Of a DNA stretch of 12,860 nt, positions 6,970-12,860 are shown piece after piece; the stretch's first letter is position 1, and the number at the start of each line of letters is the position of its first letter. The stretch spans positions 7,011 through 19,870 of the forward strand of contig DCHJ01000068.1 of NCBI GenBank assembly GCA_002314805.1, written 5' to 3'. The translations under genes were made by a program, and so were the position numbers. Below the pieces are notes generated by a model, which saw nothing but the letters and a program-made list of their open reading frames with translations, was not told where the DNA came from and searched no databases. This DNA is from Lachnospiraceae bacterium UBA1755 (lineage in GTDB: Bacteria > Bacillota > Clostridia > Lachnospirales > Lachnospiraceae).

Positions 6970-9081
6970 ATGAGTAAGAGAAAATATACGCTGAGAAAGA
7001 AAATACAATATGAGCTGGACGATTTTATCTCGAAAGGCTTCTGGGCACAGCTGGCGCTGCTGGTGGGCTGTGTGCTGTTTTTTGTATTTGTATTTGCAAT
7101 CATACTTATGCTGTTTGCGCAGGGCGAAGACTTCAGGGAGTCTCTGTGGACCAGTCTGATGCACATCATCGATCAGGGCACCATCACGGGCGATGAGACC
7201 AACAACCACCTGTATCTTTTCTTCATGCTGGGGATCACCTTCCTGGGCATGGCCTTTACCAGCGCCATTATCGGTATCATCGGCAATGCCATCCAGCAAA
7301 AAATGAGTGAGCTCAACAAGGGACATTCCAGGATCGTAGAGAAAAACCACGTGGTGGTACTGGGCTTTAATGAGAACACCCATACTATCCGTCATGAGAT
7401 AGAGGAGAGCAACGATAAGAAAAGGGGAAATCATACTCTGGTCATCGTGGACGGGATGTCCAAGGAAGAGATGGAGCATCAGTCCAGAGAGCTGAACTGG
7501 AGCCGCAGGGATCCGGGAGAGGATGAGGATACTGCCCTTAAGAAGGAGAAAAAGACAACTACCCTGTTCAGGTCCGGGGATCTGGTGAGTGAGAATACCT
7601 TTGTAATGTGCGCCGTAGACCGCGCAAGAGCTGTTATCGTAAACGGTGATGATGATTTTGAGACAATACGCATCCTGCTTGCGCTTTCTGCATATCTTAA
7701 GAAAATGAATGCCTATATCAGCAACGACCGTATGCCGTCGGTGGTTGCAGTGATACGCAAGAGCAGCAATCTTACTGCCGCCAAGATCGCTGTCGGAGTC
7801 CTGCATGACAGCAAGTCGCAGGAGACAAAACAGAAAAATGAGCATAAGGTAAGGATCATGTATTTCAGGGAGATACTGGCAAAGATATTTGCGCAGGTAT
7901 GTGTGCAGCCGGGTCTTTCGCTTGTCATGAGCGATCTGCTTAATTACAGCAATGCATCCTTTTATATCGAAGACAAGACGGGGGACACAGCTCCGGGTCT
8001 TCAGGATATGATGATCGGCAAAAATATCGTTGAGATCACACGGTCTGTATGCGGAGCAGTCCCAGTGGGCTTTGCCGGCGTGGATGAGACAGGACAGTCC
8101 CGTGTCGTGCTCAATCCGGGGCCGGATGTCCGGTACAGCGCTTCGGATATGCTTATCTACCTCGCAGACGACGGGGAAGAGCTCAGCCTTGCATCAAGTG
8201 AAGCTGTCAGCCCGTTGGGTGAGCCGGCGGCAGCAGGAGGACACGGAGAGAGCGAAATGCGCAACTTCCTGATCATGGGCCGGAGTTCAGCACTGCCCAG
8301 ACTCCTGACGAATATGAATGAATATTGCGAGGAGGGTTCGCATATAGACATCATTACTCCGATGGATGTGGAATATGATGACGATAATATGGCAGCGCTT
8401 GACGGCCGTGATATCATCGCGGACGATCCGTATAACTGGGAGCATACCAGGAAGCATCTGGAGGAGCATTCGTACTGGTTTGATAAGGATGACGAAAGAC
8501 ATCTCACAAATATGGTCATACTTGGCAAGGACGGAGTGGAGGATGCAGATGCGGATGAGAAGGTCATGGTCCTGCTTCTCAATATGAGAAACTATCTCAG
8601 GAAGAACTGCGACTTCGGCGTATGCATCACCACCGAGGTAAGGCAGCCGCAGAATCAGGCCCTTGTCCAGGGTCTTAGTGTCAACGATTTCGTAGTCGGT
8701 TCACAGGTGGCCAACAGATTTATGGTGCAGGTCGCAGAGGATCCAAAGAAGTATTATATTTTCGAGGAGCTCCTGAAGCACAGAGGCAAGAACGTGGTAC
8801 TGAAGCCGTTCTCCGATTATGTGGATACTTCAAAGCCTTTCAATTATGAGGGCATCATTGAGCAGGTATTCACACGTACGGAGAGGACCGGAAGGAATGA
8901 GATACCCATGGGCTGGATACAGCTTAACCTTGAAAGTACGGCCATTGATACCGAAGATCAGTTTTCCAAGCAGCTCGTGCTCAATCCCACAATAGAAGAG
9001 CGCAGCACAGTCTTCAGAGATGATGAAAACGATAACTTTGATGACTTCCGGCTGATACTCCTGGCTGACCGTGCGGTGTGA
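6970..9081 (+). CDS. CASTOR/POLLUX-like ion channel with RCK-type domains
   Basis: A 703-aa membrane protein resembling the plant nuclear-envelope ion channels CASTOR/POLLUX (DMI1) and their bacterial relatives. The order of elements is: basic N-terminus; membrane helix 24-50; re-entrant pore-like stretch SLWTSLMHIIDQGTITGD (58-75); second helix about 82-107; then a large cytosolic part. The first nucleotide-binding-like fold starts at HVVVLGFNENTHTI (127-140), and a second at NFLIMGRSSALPRLL, about 60% along. The pore lacks the TVGYG potassium filter, as in CASTOR-type channels. An acidic stretch follows the second fold. The start has CGGAG (6956-6960) with 9-nt spacing. The gene begins 53 bp after the activase, possibly by chance. 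Ion selectivity and ligand are unknown. No terminator was seen after it. Confidence 0.85.
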   Translation: MSKRKYTLRKKIQYELDDFISKGFWAQLALLVGCVLFFVFVFAIILMLFAQGEDFRESLWTSLMHIIDQGTITGDETNNHLYLFFMLGITFLGMAFTSAIIGIIGNAIQQKMSELNKGHSRIVEKNHVVVLGFNENTHTIRHEIEESNDKKRGNHTLVIVDGMSKEEMEHQSRELNWSRRDPGEDEDTALKKEKKTTTLFRSGDLVSENTFVMCAVDRARAVIVNGDDDFETIRILLALSAYLKKMNAYISNDRMPSVVAVIRKSSNLTAAKIAVGVLHDSKSQETKQKNEHKVRIMYFREILAKIFAQVCVQPGLSLVMSDLLNYSNASFYIEDKTGDTAPGLQDMMIGKNIVEITRSVCGAVPVGFAGVDETGQSRVVLNPGPDVRYSASDMLIYLADDGEELSLASSEAVSPLGEPAAAGGHGESEMRNFLIMGRSSALPRLLTNMNEYCEEGSHIDIITPMDVEYDDDNMAALDGRDIIADDPYNWEHTRKHLEEHSYWFDKDDERHLTNMVILGKDGVEDADADEKVMVLLLNMRNYLRKNCDFGVCITTEVRQPQNQALVQGLSVNDFVVGSQVANRFMVQVAEDPKKYYIFEELLKHRGKNVVLKPFSDYVDTSKPFNYEGIIEQVFTRTERTGRNEIPMGWIQLNLESTAIDTEDQFSKQLVLNPTIEERSTVFRDDENDNFDDFRLILLADRAV

Positions 9082-9151
9082 TGAGGCAGGAATTGCGGGG
9101 TCGCATATGGAGTTGCAGACGATGCGGGGGAGTTGTGAAACGGATTGCGGT

Positions 9152-9168
9152 CATTTTGCTTCAAAATG
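9152..9168. promoter_or_regulatory. Inverted repeat abutting the rpsF -35 box
   Basis: CATTTTG-CTT-CAAAATG is a perfect 7-bp inverted repeat ending 1 nt before the -35 hexamer. There is no T-run after it, so it is not a terminator for the channel gene. It could be a regulator site or an AT-rich upstream promoter element. Confidence 0.4.
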
Positions 9169-9169
9169 C

Positions 9170-9198
9170 TTGAAATCCATTGTACTTTCTGCTAAAAT
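9170..9198 (+). promoter_or_regulatory. Sigma-A type promoter of rpsF-ssb-rpsR
   Basis: -35 TTGAAA (9170-9175), 17-nt spacer, -10 TAAAAT (9193-9198) preceded by TGC, an extended -10. It is expected to start transcription near 9205, giving a leader of about 68 nt before rpsF. Confidence 0.8.
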
Positions 9199-9221
9199 AT
9201 CACTTCGCGACATATTATATA

Positions 9222-9262
9222 TCCTTGCTTGTGCAGGAGGCACAGGCCGGAGACCAGAAGGA
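9222..9262 (+). promoter_or_regulatory. Putative S6:S18-responsive leader RNA of rpsF
   Basis: CTTGTGC (9228-9234) pairs with GCACAGG (9240-9246), closing loop AGGAG. The outer TCCTT (9222-9226) pairs with AAGGA (9258-9262), the start of the rpsF Shine-Dalgarno AAGGAGGT. Between them, on the 3' side, lies an internal loop opening with CCG (9247-9249). Rfam-type rpsF leaders bound by the S6:S18 complex are known for a CCG in such an internal loop. The fold was drawn by eye, so the match is tentative. Confidence 0.45.
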
Positions 9263-9272
9263 GGTAAGACAA

Positions 9273-9566
9273 ATGATGAGCAAATATGAGTTGGCACTTG
9301 TAATTAACGGACAACTCGAAGAAGATGCCAAGGCAGCTGCTCTCGAAAAGGTACAGGGCTACATCACAAGATTTGGCGGCACTGTAACTAATGTTGATGA
9401 CTGGGGGAAAAAGAGATTTGCATACCCGATCAACAAGCAGAACGAGGGCTACTACTACTTCATCGCTTTCGAGTCAGAAGATTCAAACTGCCCTAATGAA
9501 CTCGAAGACAATGTCCGCATTATGGAGCAGGTTGTCAGATATCTTGTCGTTAAGCAGGAAGCTTAA
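9273..9566 (+). CDS. rpsF: 30S ribosomal protein S6
   Basis: A 97-aa small-subunit protein that binds the central domain of 16S rRNA as a pair with S18. It shows the S6 signature KYELALVINGQLEEDA near the start, VDDWGKKRFAYPINKQNEGYYYF in the middle, and NELEDNVRIMEQVVRYLVVK at the end. A longer frame opens at a TTG at 9180, but that start overlaps the promoter. ATG at 9273 is preferred because AAGGAGGT (9258-9265) lies 7 nt before it; ATG at 9276 is the next codon and equally close to the family start. It is the first gene of an operon with ssb and rpsR, and the leader may mediate feedback by S6:S18. Confidence 0.97.
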   Translation: MMSKYELALVINGQLEEDAKAAALEKVQGYITRFGGTVTNVDDWGKKRFAYPINKQNEGYYYFIAFESEDSNCPNELEDNVRIMEQVVRYLVVKQEA

Positions 9567-9584
9567 TTCGGAAAGAGAGAGTTT

Positions 9585-10025
9585 ATGAACAAAGTTATTC
9601 TGATGGGTAGACTTACAAGGGATCCCGAGGTTAGATATAGCACAGGCGAGCGTCAGATGGCAATCGCCAGATACACACTTGCAGTTGACCGCCGCCGTGC
9701 AAGATCAAGCGACAGCAGCGAGCCGACAGCAGATTTCATCAGCTGTGTGGCTTTTGACCGTGCAGGTGAGTTTGCAGAGAAGTATTTCCGTCAGGGACAG
9801 CGGGTGCTCGTATCCGGACGTATCCAGACAGGAAGCTATACTAACAAAGAGGGCCAGAAGGTTTATACCACCGATGTAATCGTGGAAGAACAGGAATTCG
9901 CAGACAGCAAGAACAGCGACGGCGGCGCACAGACCAGTACGCGTCCTGCACCGGCTCAGGCTGCAAGTGACGGATTCATGAACATTCCGGATGGTGTGGA
10001 AGACGAAGGACTTCCATTTAACTAA
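9585..10025 (+). CDS. ssb: Single-stranded DNA-binding protein
   Basis: A 146-aa SSB that coats single-stranded DNA in replication and repair. The OB fold covers about residues 1-105, with MNKVILMGRLTRDPEVRY, ADFISCVAFDRAGEFAEKYFRQGQRVLVSGRI and YTTDVIVEEQEFAD. A flexible Ala/Pro/Gln/Ser-rich linker (about 108-132) leads to an acidic protein-docking tip ending VEDEGLPFN. The tip carries one Asn after the usual Pro-Phe. The start ATG has the moderate site GAAAGAGAGA upstream. The gene lies 18 bp after rpsF and 19 bp before rpsR, the normal order in this lineage. Confidence 0.97.
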   Translation: MNKVILMGRLTRDPEVRYSTGERQMAIARYTLAVDRRRARSSDSSEPTADFISCVAFDRAGEFAEKYFRQGQRVLVSGRIQTGSYTNKEGQKVYTTDVIVEEQEFADSKNSDGGAQTSTRPAPAQAASDGFMNIPDGVEDEGLPFN

Positions 10026-10044
10026 TTATTAAAGGGGAAAAGAA

Positions 10045-10314
10045 ATGGCTTTTAATAGAGAAAACAAATCCGATGCTCCAAGAAGAAAACCGGGCATGGG
10101 CATGCGTGCAAGAAGGAAGAAGGTTTGCATTTTCTGCACAGAAGATAAGGCAATTGATTACAAGGATGTAGCAACACTTAAGAAGTATGTGTCAGAGCGC
10201 GGCAAGCTCCTTCCTCGCAGAGTGACAGGTACATGCGCTAAGCATCAGAGAGATATCACTACAGCAGTAAAGAGGGCAAGACATATCGGCCTTATGCCAT
10301 ACGTTGTAGAGTAA
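10045..10314 (+). CDS. rpsR: 30S ribosomal protein S18
   Basis: An 89-aa small-subunit protein and partner of S6. Signatures are KKVCIFCTEDKAIDYKDV, LKKYVSERGKLLPRRVTGTCAKHQR and the C-terminal RARHIGLMPYVV. Cys28, Cys31, Cys64 and His67 form a likely zinc-binding set, the so-called C+ form of S18. The N-terminus is extended and basic (RRKPGMGMRARRKK). The start follows AAAGGGGAAAAG. It is the last gene of the operon, followed at once by a strong terminator. Confidence 0.97.
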   Translation: MAFNRENKSDAPRRKPGMGMRARRKKVCIFCTEDKAIDYKDVATLKKYVSERGKLLPRRVTGTCAKHQRDITTAVKRARHIGLMPYVVE

Positions 10315-10339
10315 ATCGGAAGACCCTTTTCGGGGCGGG

Positions 10340-10375
10340 AAAAAGGACATTGAATTATACTCAATGTCCTTTTTT
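10340..10375 (+). terminator. Intrinsic terminator of the rpsF-ssb-rpsR operon
   Basis: AAAAAGGACATTGA (10340-10353) pairs perfectly with TCAATGTCCTTTTT (10361-10374) around loop ATTATAC, and the stem ends in a T-run (10370s). The A-rich upstream arm means it could also act on the opposite strand. Confidence 0.9.
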
Positions 10376-10436
10376 GAGAAGAGAGACGGTCGGGCAAAGC
10401 GTGTGGTTTTAGGCTGATACGGAAAAATATCCGGCA

Positions 10437-10448
10437 TGCGCACCCGCA
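10437..10448 (+). promoter_or_regulatory. TGCGCACCCGCA dyad motif, copy 2 (before rpiB)
   Basis: Identical to the motif at 3712-3723, here extended to ATGCG-CACC-CGCAT. It is 3 nt before TATTAT (10452-10457), a possible -10, and 31 nt before the rpiB start. The same geometry upstream of the glycyl radical enzyme gene suggests a shared regulator or promoter type. Confidence 0.45.
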
Positions 10449-10479
10449 TTTTATTATTATTGTTATGGAGGAAGTAACG

Positions 10480-10932
10480 ATGCGAGTTGGTATCGGTAAT
10501 GATCATGCAGCAGTTAATTTCAAGAACGTGCTTAAGGAGTATCTGGAGTCAAAGGGATATGAGGTAGTTGATTACGGTTCGGTGGATCCGCAGGCCAAGG
10601 ATGACTATCCGGATTTCGGTCAGGCGGTGGCAGAAGCGCTTGTGGCAGGAAGTATTGACAAGGGCGTAGTGATCTGCGGCACAGGTGTAGGAATCTCTCT
10701 GGCAGCCAATAAGGTGCCGGGTATCCGCTGCGGTGTATGCTCGGATACGGCAACTGCAAGACTTATCGTGCAGCACAACAATGCCAATATGATCTCTCTT
10801 GGTGAGAGGATCGTCGGTGTGGAGCTTGCGAAGGATATCCTGGATGCATTTTTTGCTGCTGAGTTCCAGGGTGAACGCCATCAGAGGCGTATTGATAAGA
10901 TCACTGCAATAGAGAAGAAATACAATAAGTAA
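10480..10932 (+). CDS. rpiB: Ribose-5-phosphate isomerase B / sugar-phosphate isomerase RpiB family
   Basis: A 150-aa RpiB/LacA/LacB-family enzyme that interconverts ribose 5-phosphate and ribulose 5-phosphate in the pentose phosphate pathway. Motifs are VGIGNDHAA (Asp8, His9), DYPDFGQAVAEAL (42-54), VVICGTGVGISLAANK (63-78) with the catalytic-position Cys66, HNNANMISLGER (99-110), and the phosphate-binding ERHQRRI (132-138). The length fits RpiB. An in-frame ATG at 10465 exists, but GGAGG (10467-10471) lies 8 nt before 10480, so the shorter start is chosen. The gene lies beyond a strong terminator and needs its own promoter. Isomerisation of another sugar phosphate, such as allose 6-phosphate, cannot be excluded. 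Confidence 0.93.
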   Translation: MRVGIGNDHAAVNFKNVLKEYLESKGYEVVDYGSVDPQAKDDYPDFGQAVAEALVAGSIDKGVVICGTGVGISLAANKVPGIRCGVCSDTATARLIVQHNNANMISLGERIVGVELAKDILDAFFAAEFQGERHQRRIDKITAIEKKYNK

Positions 10933-10949
10933 TATATCGGTATAATACT

Positions 10950-11489
10950 GTGGATAATCGGAAGATCAGAAAACTGACTACGCTCGCGCTGCTCACGGCG
11001 CTGGTTATTCTGTTCCAGGCGTATCTGGCGAGCCTGCTTACATTCTGGCAATTATCATTGTCTCTGGTTTTGGTGCCGATCGTCGTAGGGGCGTGTCTGT
11101 TTGGCCCTGCGGCCGGAGCGTGGCTTGGATTTGTCTTTGGAATGACAGTCCTGCTGTCGGGGCAGGCGGCAATGTTTCTCGGTCTGAATGCTCCGGGGAC
11201 GATAGTGATGGTATTACTAAAGGGAATCGCAGCCGGACTTGTCCCCGGATTGCTTTATGATGGACTATGTGAGAAGAACCAGAAGTCGGCAGTCCTTGCT
11301 GCGGCAGCTGCGGCGCCGGTCCTGAACACAGGTTTATTTGTTATCGGGTGCCTGACATTGTATGGTGATAATGTCAAAGCGCTTCTTACGATTTTTGTGC
11401 TGGTCAATTTTGCGATAGAGCTGGCGCTGAATCTGGTGCTTAATCCGACGATACTGTTTCTGGTTAAGGCATGGAAGAAAACCAGATAA
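10950..11489 (+). CDS. ECF transporter S-component (substrate-binding membrane subunit)
   Basis: A 179-aa integral membrane protein resembling ECF-type S-components, which capture vitamins or other micronutrients and dock on a shared EcfA/EcfA'/EcfT module. There are about six membrane stretches: 9-29, 34-50, 53-74, 80-104, 113-137 and 144-173. The N-terminal helix carries an Ala-x3-Ala pattern (Ala13, Ala17 in LALLTALV) typical of the EcfT contact. No energising genes are nearby, as is usual for group II systems. The substrate is not identifiable. The GTG start lies 17 nt after rpiB and lacks a visible Shine-Dalgarno; the gap instead holds TATAAT (10941-10946) without a good -35. Transcription with rpiB is likely. 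Confidence 0.8.
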   Translation: MDNRKIRKLTTLALLTALVILFQAYLASLLTFWQLSLSLVLVPIVVGACLFGPAAGAWLGFVFGMTVLLSGQAAMFLGLNAPGTIVMVLLKGIAAGLVPGLLYDGLCEKNQKSAVLAAAAAAPVLNTGLFVIGCLTLYGDNVKALLTIFVLVNFAIELALNLVLNPTILFLVKAWKKTR

Positions 11490-11869
11490 GATTGACAGGG
11501 GATACGGTGGATATGACAAGGCCTTCTTTGCTGGGATGCAGGGATCGTTGTGTGCAGTATCAGGCGGTGCTGACGGGGATCGCTGCGCGCTGTGTCCGGC
11601 GGATCGGCGTGTGAAAAGACAGGCAGAAACGGCCGGGAGAAACGACCGGGAGAAACGGCAGAAATTGACGGTTGGCATAATTGGCCGGCTGAAATGAATG
11701 AATATTCGCGGAAAAGTGCATAAATATTCGTGAAATCGTGAAAAAACGGAATAATTTAGAAAAAATATGCAGAATTCCTTGACATATATTCAAAATGGCA
11801 GTAGTATTGCCTTTGTTCGGAAAGGAACAGATATTTTTGTTTTATATAGATTATTGGAGGAAAGATATT
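11490..11869. other. 380-bp intergenic region upstream of the ABC lipoprotein gene
   Basis: No gene is supported. The left half is GC-rich and contains a 13-bp tandem repeat (11626-11638, 11639-11651, degenerate 11652-11664; unit GAAACGGCCGGGA). The right half becomes AT-rich and holds two AATATTCG boxes at 11701-11708 and 11723-11730, 22 bp apart, each followed by a G-AAA-type run. The promoter of the downstream gene follows. No terminator for the S-component gene was found. Confidence 0.6.
11779..11807 (+). promoter_or_regulatory. Sigma-A type promoter of the ABC substrate-binding gene
   Basis: -35 TTGACA (11779-11784, consensus), 17-nt spacer, -10 TAGTAT (11802-11807). The -10 lies inside an inverted repeat, GGCA-GTAGTAT-TGCC (11797-11811), which could be an operator. 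The leader to the start codon would be about 55 nt. Confidence 0.8.
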
Positions 11870-12772
11870 ATGAAGAAGATTTTGGCAGCTGTTCTTGCGG
11901 CAGCAATGGTACTCTCACTGGCAGCCTGTGGATCAAAGGCAGACACTTCTGAGAAGAAGGCAGATAAGGCAGTGGAAGCAGCTGAGGAAAAGGAAGAAGC
12001 TAAGAAGGAAGCAAAGGAAGACGCAAAGGAAGAAGCTCCGGCTAAGGCTGAAGAGGCTCCTGCAGAGAAGGCTGAGCCGGCGGCATTCACAACCGTTCAG
12101 GACGGCAAGCTCATCATGGCTACAAACGCAGCATTCCCTCCCTACGAGTTCATAAGTGATGAGGACGGCGAGACTATCGTGGGCATCGATGCAGAGATCG
12201 CAGCTCTTATTGCAGAGGAGCTCGGACTTGAGCTTCAGATCGAGGATATGGAGTTCTCATCTATCCTTACTGCAGTACAGACAGGTAAGGTCGATATCGG
12301 TCTTGCAGGTATGACAGTAACTGAGGAGCGTCTTCAGAACGTGAACTTCTCATCAACATATGCACAGGGCATCCAGTCAGTCATCGTTCCCGAGGACAGT
12401 GATATCCAGTCGGTAGATGATCTTGCAGGCCATAAGATAGGCGTGCAGGAGTCAACAACAGGCCATATCTACTGTGAGGATGATTTCGGTGCAGACAACG
12501 TGACAGCATATGTCAACGGTGCGACAGCAGTTCAGGCTCTTCTTACAGGCCAGGTTGACTGCGTGGTAATCGACAATAACCCTGCAAAGGAATTTGTCAA
12601 GGCCAACGAGGGACTTAAGCTCCTTGATACCTCTTATGCAGAGGAGGATTATGCAGCAGCTATCTCCAAGGACAATGAGGCTCTTCTCAAGGCTTTCAAT
12701 GAAGTACTTGATGCCAAGATCGCAGACGGATCAGTGCAGAAGATAATCGATAAGTACATCAGCGCAAACTAA
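11870..12772 (+). CDS. ABC transporter substrate-binding lipoprotein, amino-acid family (SBP_bac_3)
   Basis: A 300-aa membrane-anchored lipoprotein that would capture an amino acid or similar small polar solute outside the cell for an ABC importer. The signal peptide is MKKILAAVLAAAMVLSLAAC with lipobox LAAC (Cys20). Residues 22-71 form a linker made mostly of Lys, Glu and Ala. The family 3 domain starts near 78, with ATNAAFPPYEF (84-94), GIDAEIAALIAEELG (105-119), SILTAVQTGKVDIGLAGMTVTEER (131-154, ligand-type Arg154), IGVQESTTG (190-198) and CVVIDNNPAKEFV (231-243, Asp235). The start at 11870 has TTGGAGG (11854-11860) 9 nt upstream and begins the signal peptide; an upstream in-frame ATG at 11795 overlaps the promoter. 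Permease and ATPase genes are expected beyond the window. The exact ligand is unknown. Confidence 0.95.
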   Translation: MKKILAAVLAAAMVLSLAACGSKADTSEKKADKAVEAAEEKEEAKKEAKEDAKEEAPAKAEEAPAEKAEPAAFTTVQDGKLIMATNAAFPPYEFISDEDGETIVGIDAEIAALIAEELGLELQIEDMEFSSILTAVQTGKVDIGLAGMTVTEERLQNVNFSSTYAQGIQSVIVPEDSDIQSVDDLAGHKIGVQESTTGHIYCEDDFGADNVTAYVNGATAVQALLTGQVDCVVIDNNPAKEFVKANEGLKLLDTSYAEEDYAAAISKDNEALLKAFNEVLDAKIADGSVQKIIDKYISAN

Positions 12773-12799
12773 TTACGATCAGATGGGATGTATCTGAAT

Positions 12800-12811
12800 T
12801 GCGGGTGCGCA
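12800..12811 (-). promoter_or_regulatory. TGCGCACCCGCA dyad motif, copy 3 (inverted)
   Basis: Reads TGCGGGTGCGCA on the + strand, the exact reverse complement of the copies at 3712 and 10437. It lies 27 nt after the lipoprotein gene. No good -10 hexamer follows it in either direction. Confidence 0.35.
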
Positions 12812-12820
12812 GTTTAGCTT

Positions 12821-12845
12821 GCGGGAGTGATGAGGTCACTCCCGC
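12821..12845. other. Strong hairpin without a T-run after the lipoprotein gene
   Basis: GCGGGAGTGA (12821-12830) pairs perfectly with TCACTCCCGC (12836-12845) around TGAGG. The downstream bases are GTGTGCGTGAAAAAA, so it lacks the U-tract of an intrinsic terminator. It may stabilise the 3' end of the message, mark the leader of the next gene, or attenuate readthrough into the rest of an ABC operon. Confidence 0.6.
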
Positions 12846-12860
12846 GTGTGCGTGAAAAAA

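Noticed and set aside
6949..7845. A 298-codon reverse-strand frame inside the channel gene
   Set aside because: Entirely antisense to a gene with clear membrane and nucleotide-binding motifs; composition is that of a shadow.
10941..10950. TATAAT just before the ECF S-component as a promoter -10
   Set aside because: No -35-like hexamer lies at the right distance, and the transcript start would fall at or after the start codon. Readthrough from rpiB is simpler.
12821..12860. Intrinsic terminator for the lipoprotein gene
   Set aside because: The stem is strong, but A residues rather than T residues follow on the + strand, and the reverse strand also lacks a T-run after the stem.

Overview
The window looks like chromosome of an anaerobic, low-GC-lineage Gram-positive bacterium, most likely a clostridium close to the Lachnospiraceae. 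Evidence for this: strong AGGAGG-type ribosome binding sites, the compact rpsF-ssb-rpsR operon, an S18 with a Cys-based zinc-site pattern, a lipobox lipoprotein, a group-II type ECF S-component without its own energising module, and an oxygen-sensitive glycyl radical enzyme with its radical-SAM activase. The family-level placement is inference. All 12 recognised genes are on the + strand.

Left part (1-3560). A single-domain STAS protein (112-408) is followed by a tandem array of a 61-bp unit (409-630). Then come a PHP-fold putative metallohydrolase (698-1873), a PTS EIIC-type membrane permease with no EIIA or EIIB in view (1960-3060), and a small charged protein of unknown function (3071-3517). 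The small gene begins 10 nt after the permease stop, so the two are probably co-translated. A terminator-like hairpin (3526-3559) closes this group.

Middle (3560-6970). A 56-bp intergenic repeat built around GACAGTGGGGACGGAG precedes a 677-aa glycyl radical enzyme (3758-5791). Its radical-site motif is divergent: WGW instead of the usual [CSA]GY, with a CWE thiyl-radical motif. After an unusual 303-bp non-coding gap comes the radical-SAM activating enzyme (6095-6916). The pair should form a working unit, but its substrate cannot be read from the sequence. A CASTOR/POLLUX-like ion channel with cytosolic RCK-like domains follows (6970-9081).

Right part (9082-12860). A clear sigma-A type promoter drives rpsF-ssb-rpsR, which ends in a textbook terminator. 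The rpsF leader can fold so that its Shine-Dalgarno is sequestered beside a CCG internal loop, consistent with S6:S18 feedback control. Next come rpiB, an ECF transporter S-component, and a well-promoted amino-acid-type ABC substrate-binding lipoprotein with an extended Lys/Glu/Ala linker.

The most interesting points are the divergent glycyl radical enzyme and a 12-bp dyad motif, TGCGCACCCGCA. This motif occurs exactly three times, always between genes. Two of the copies lie just upstream of the glycyl radical enzyme and rpiB, with the same 3-nt spacing to a -10-like hexamer. No CRISPR array, tRNA, rRNA or transposase gene was seen.
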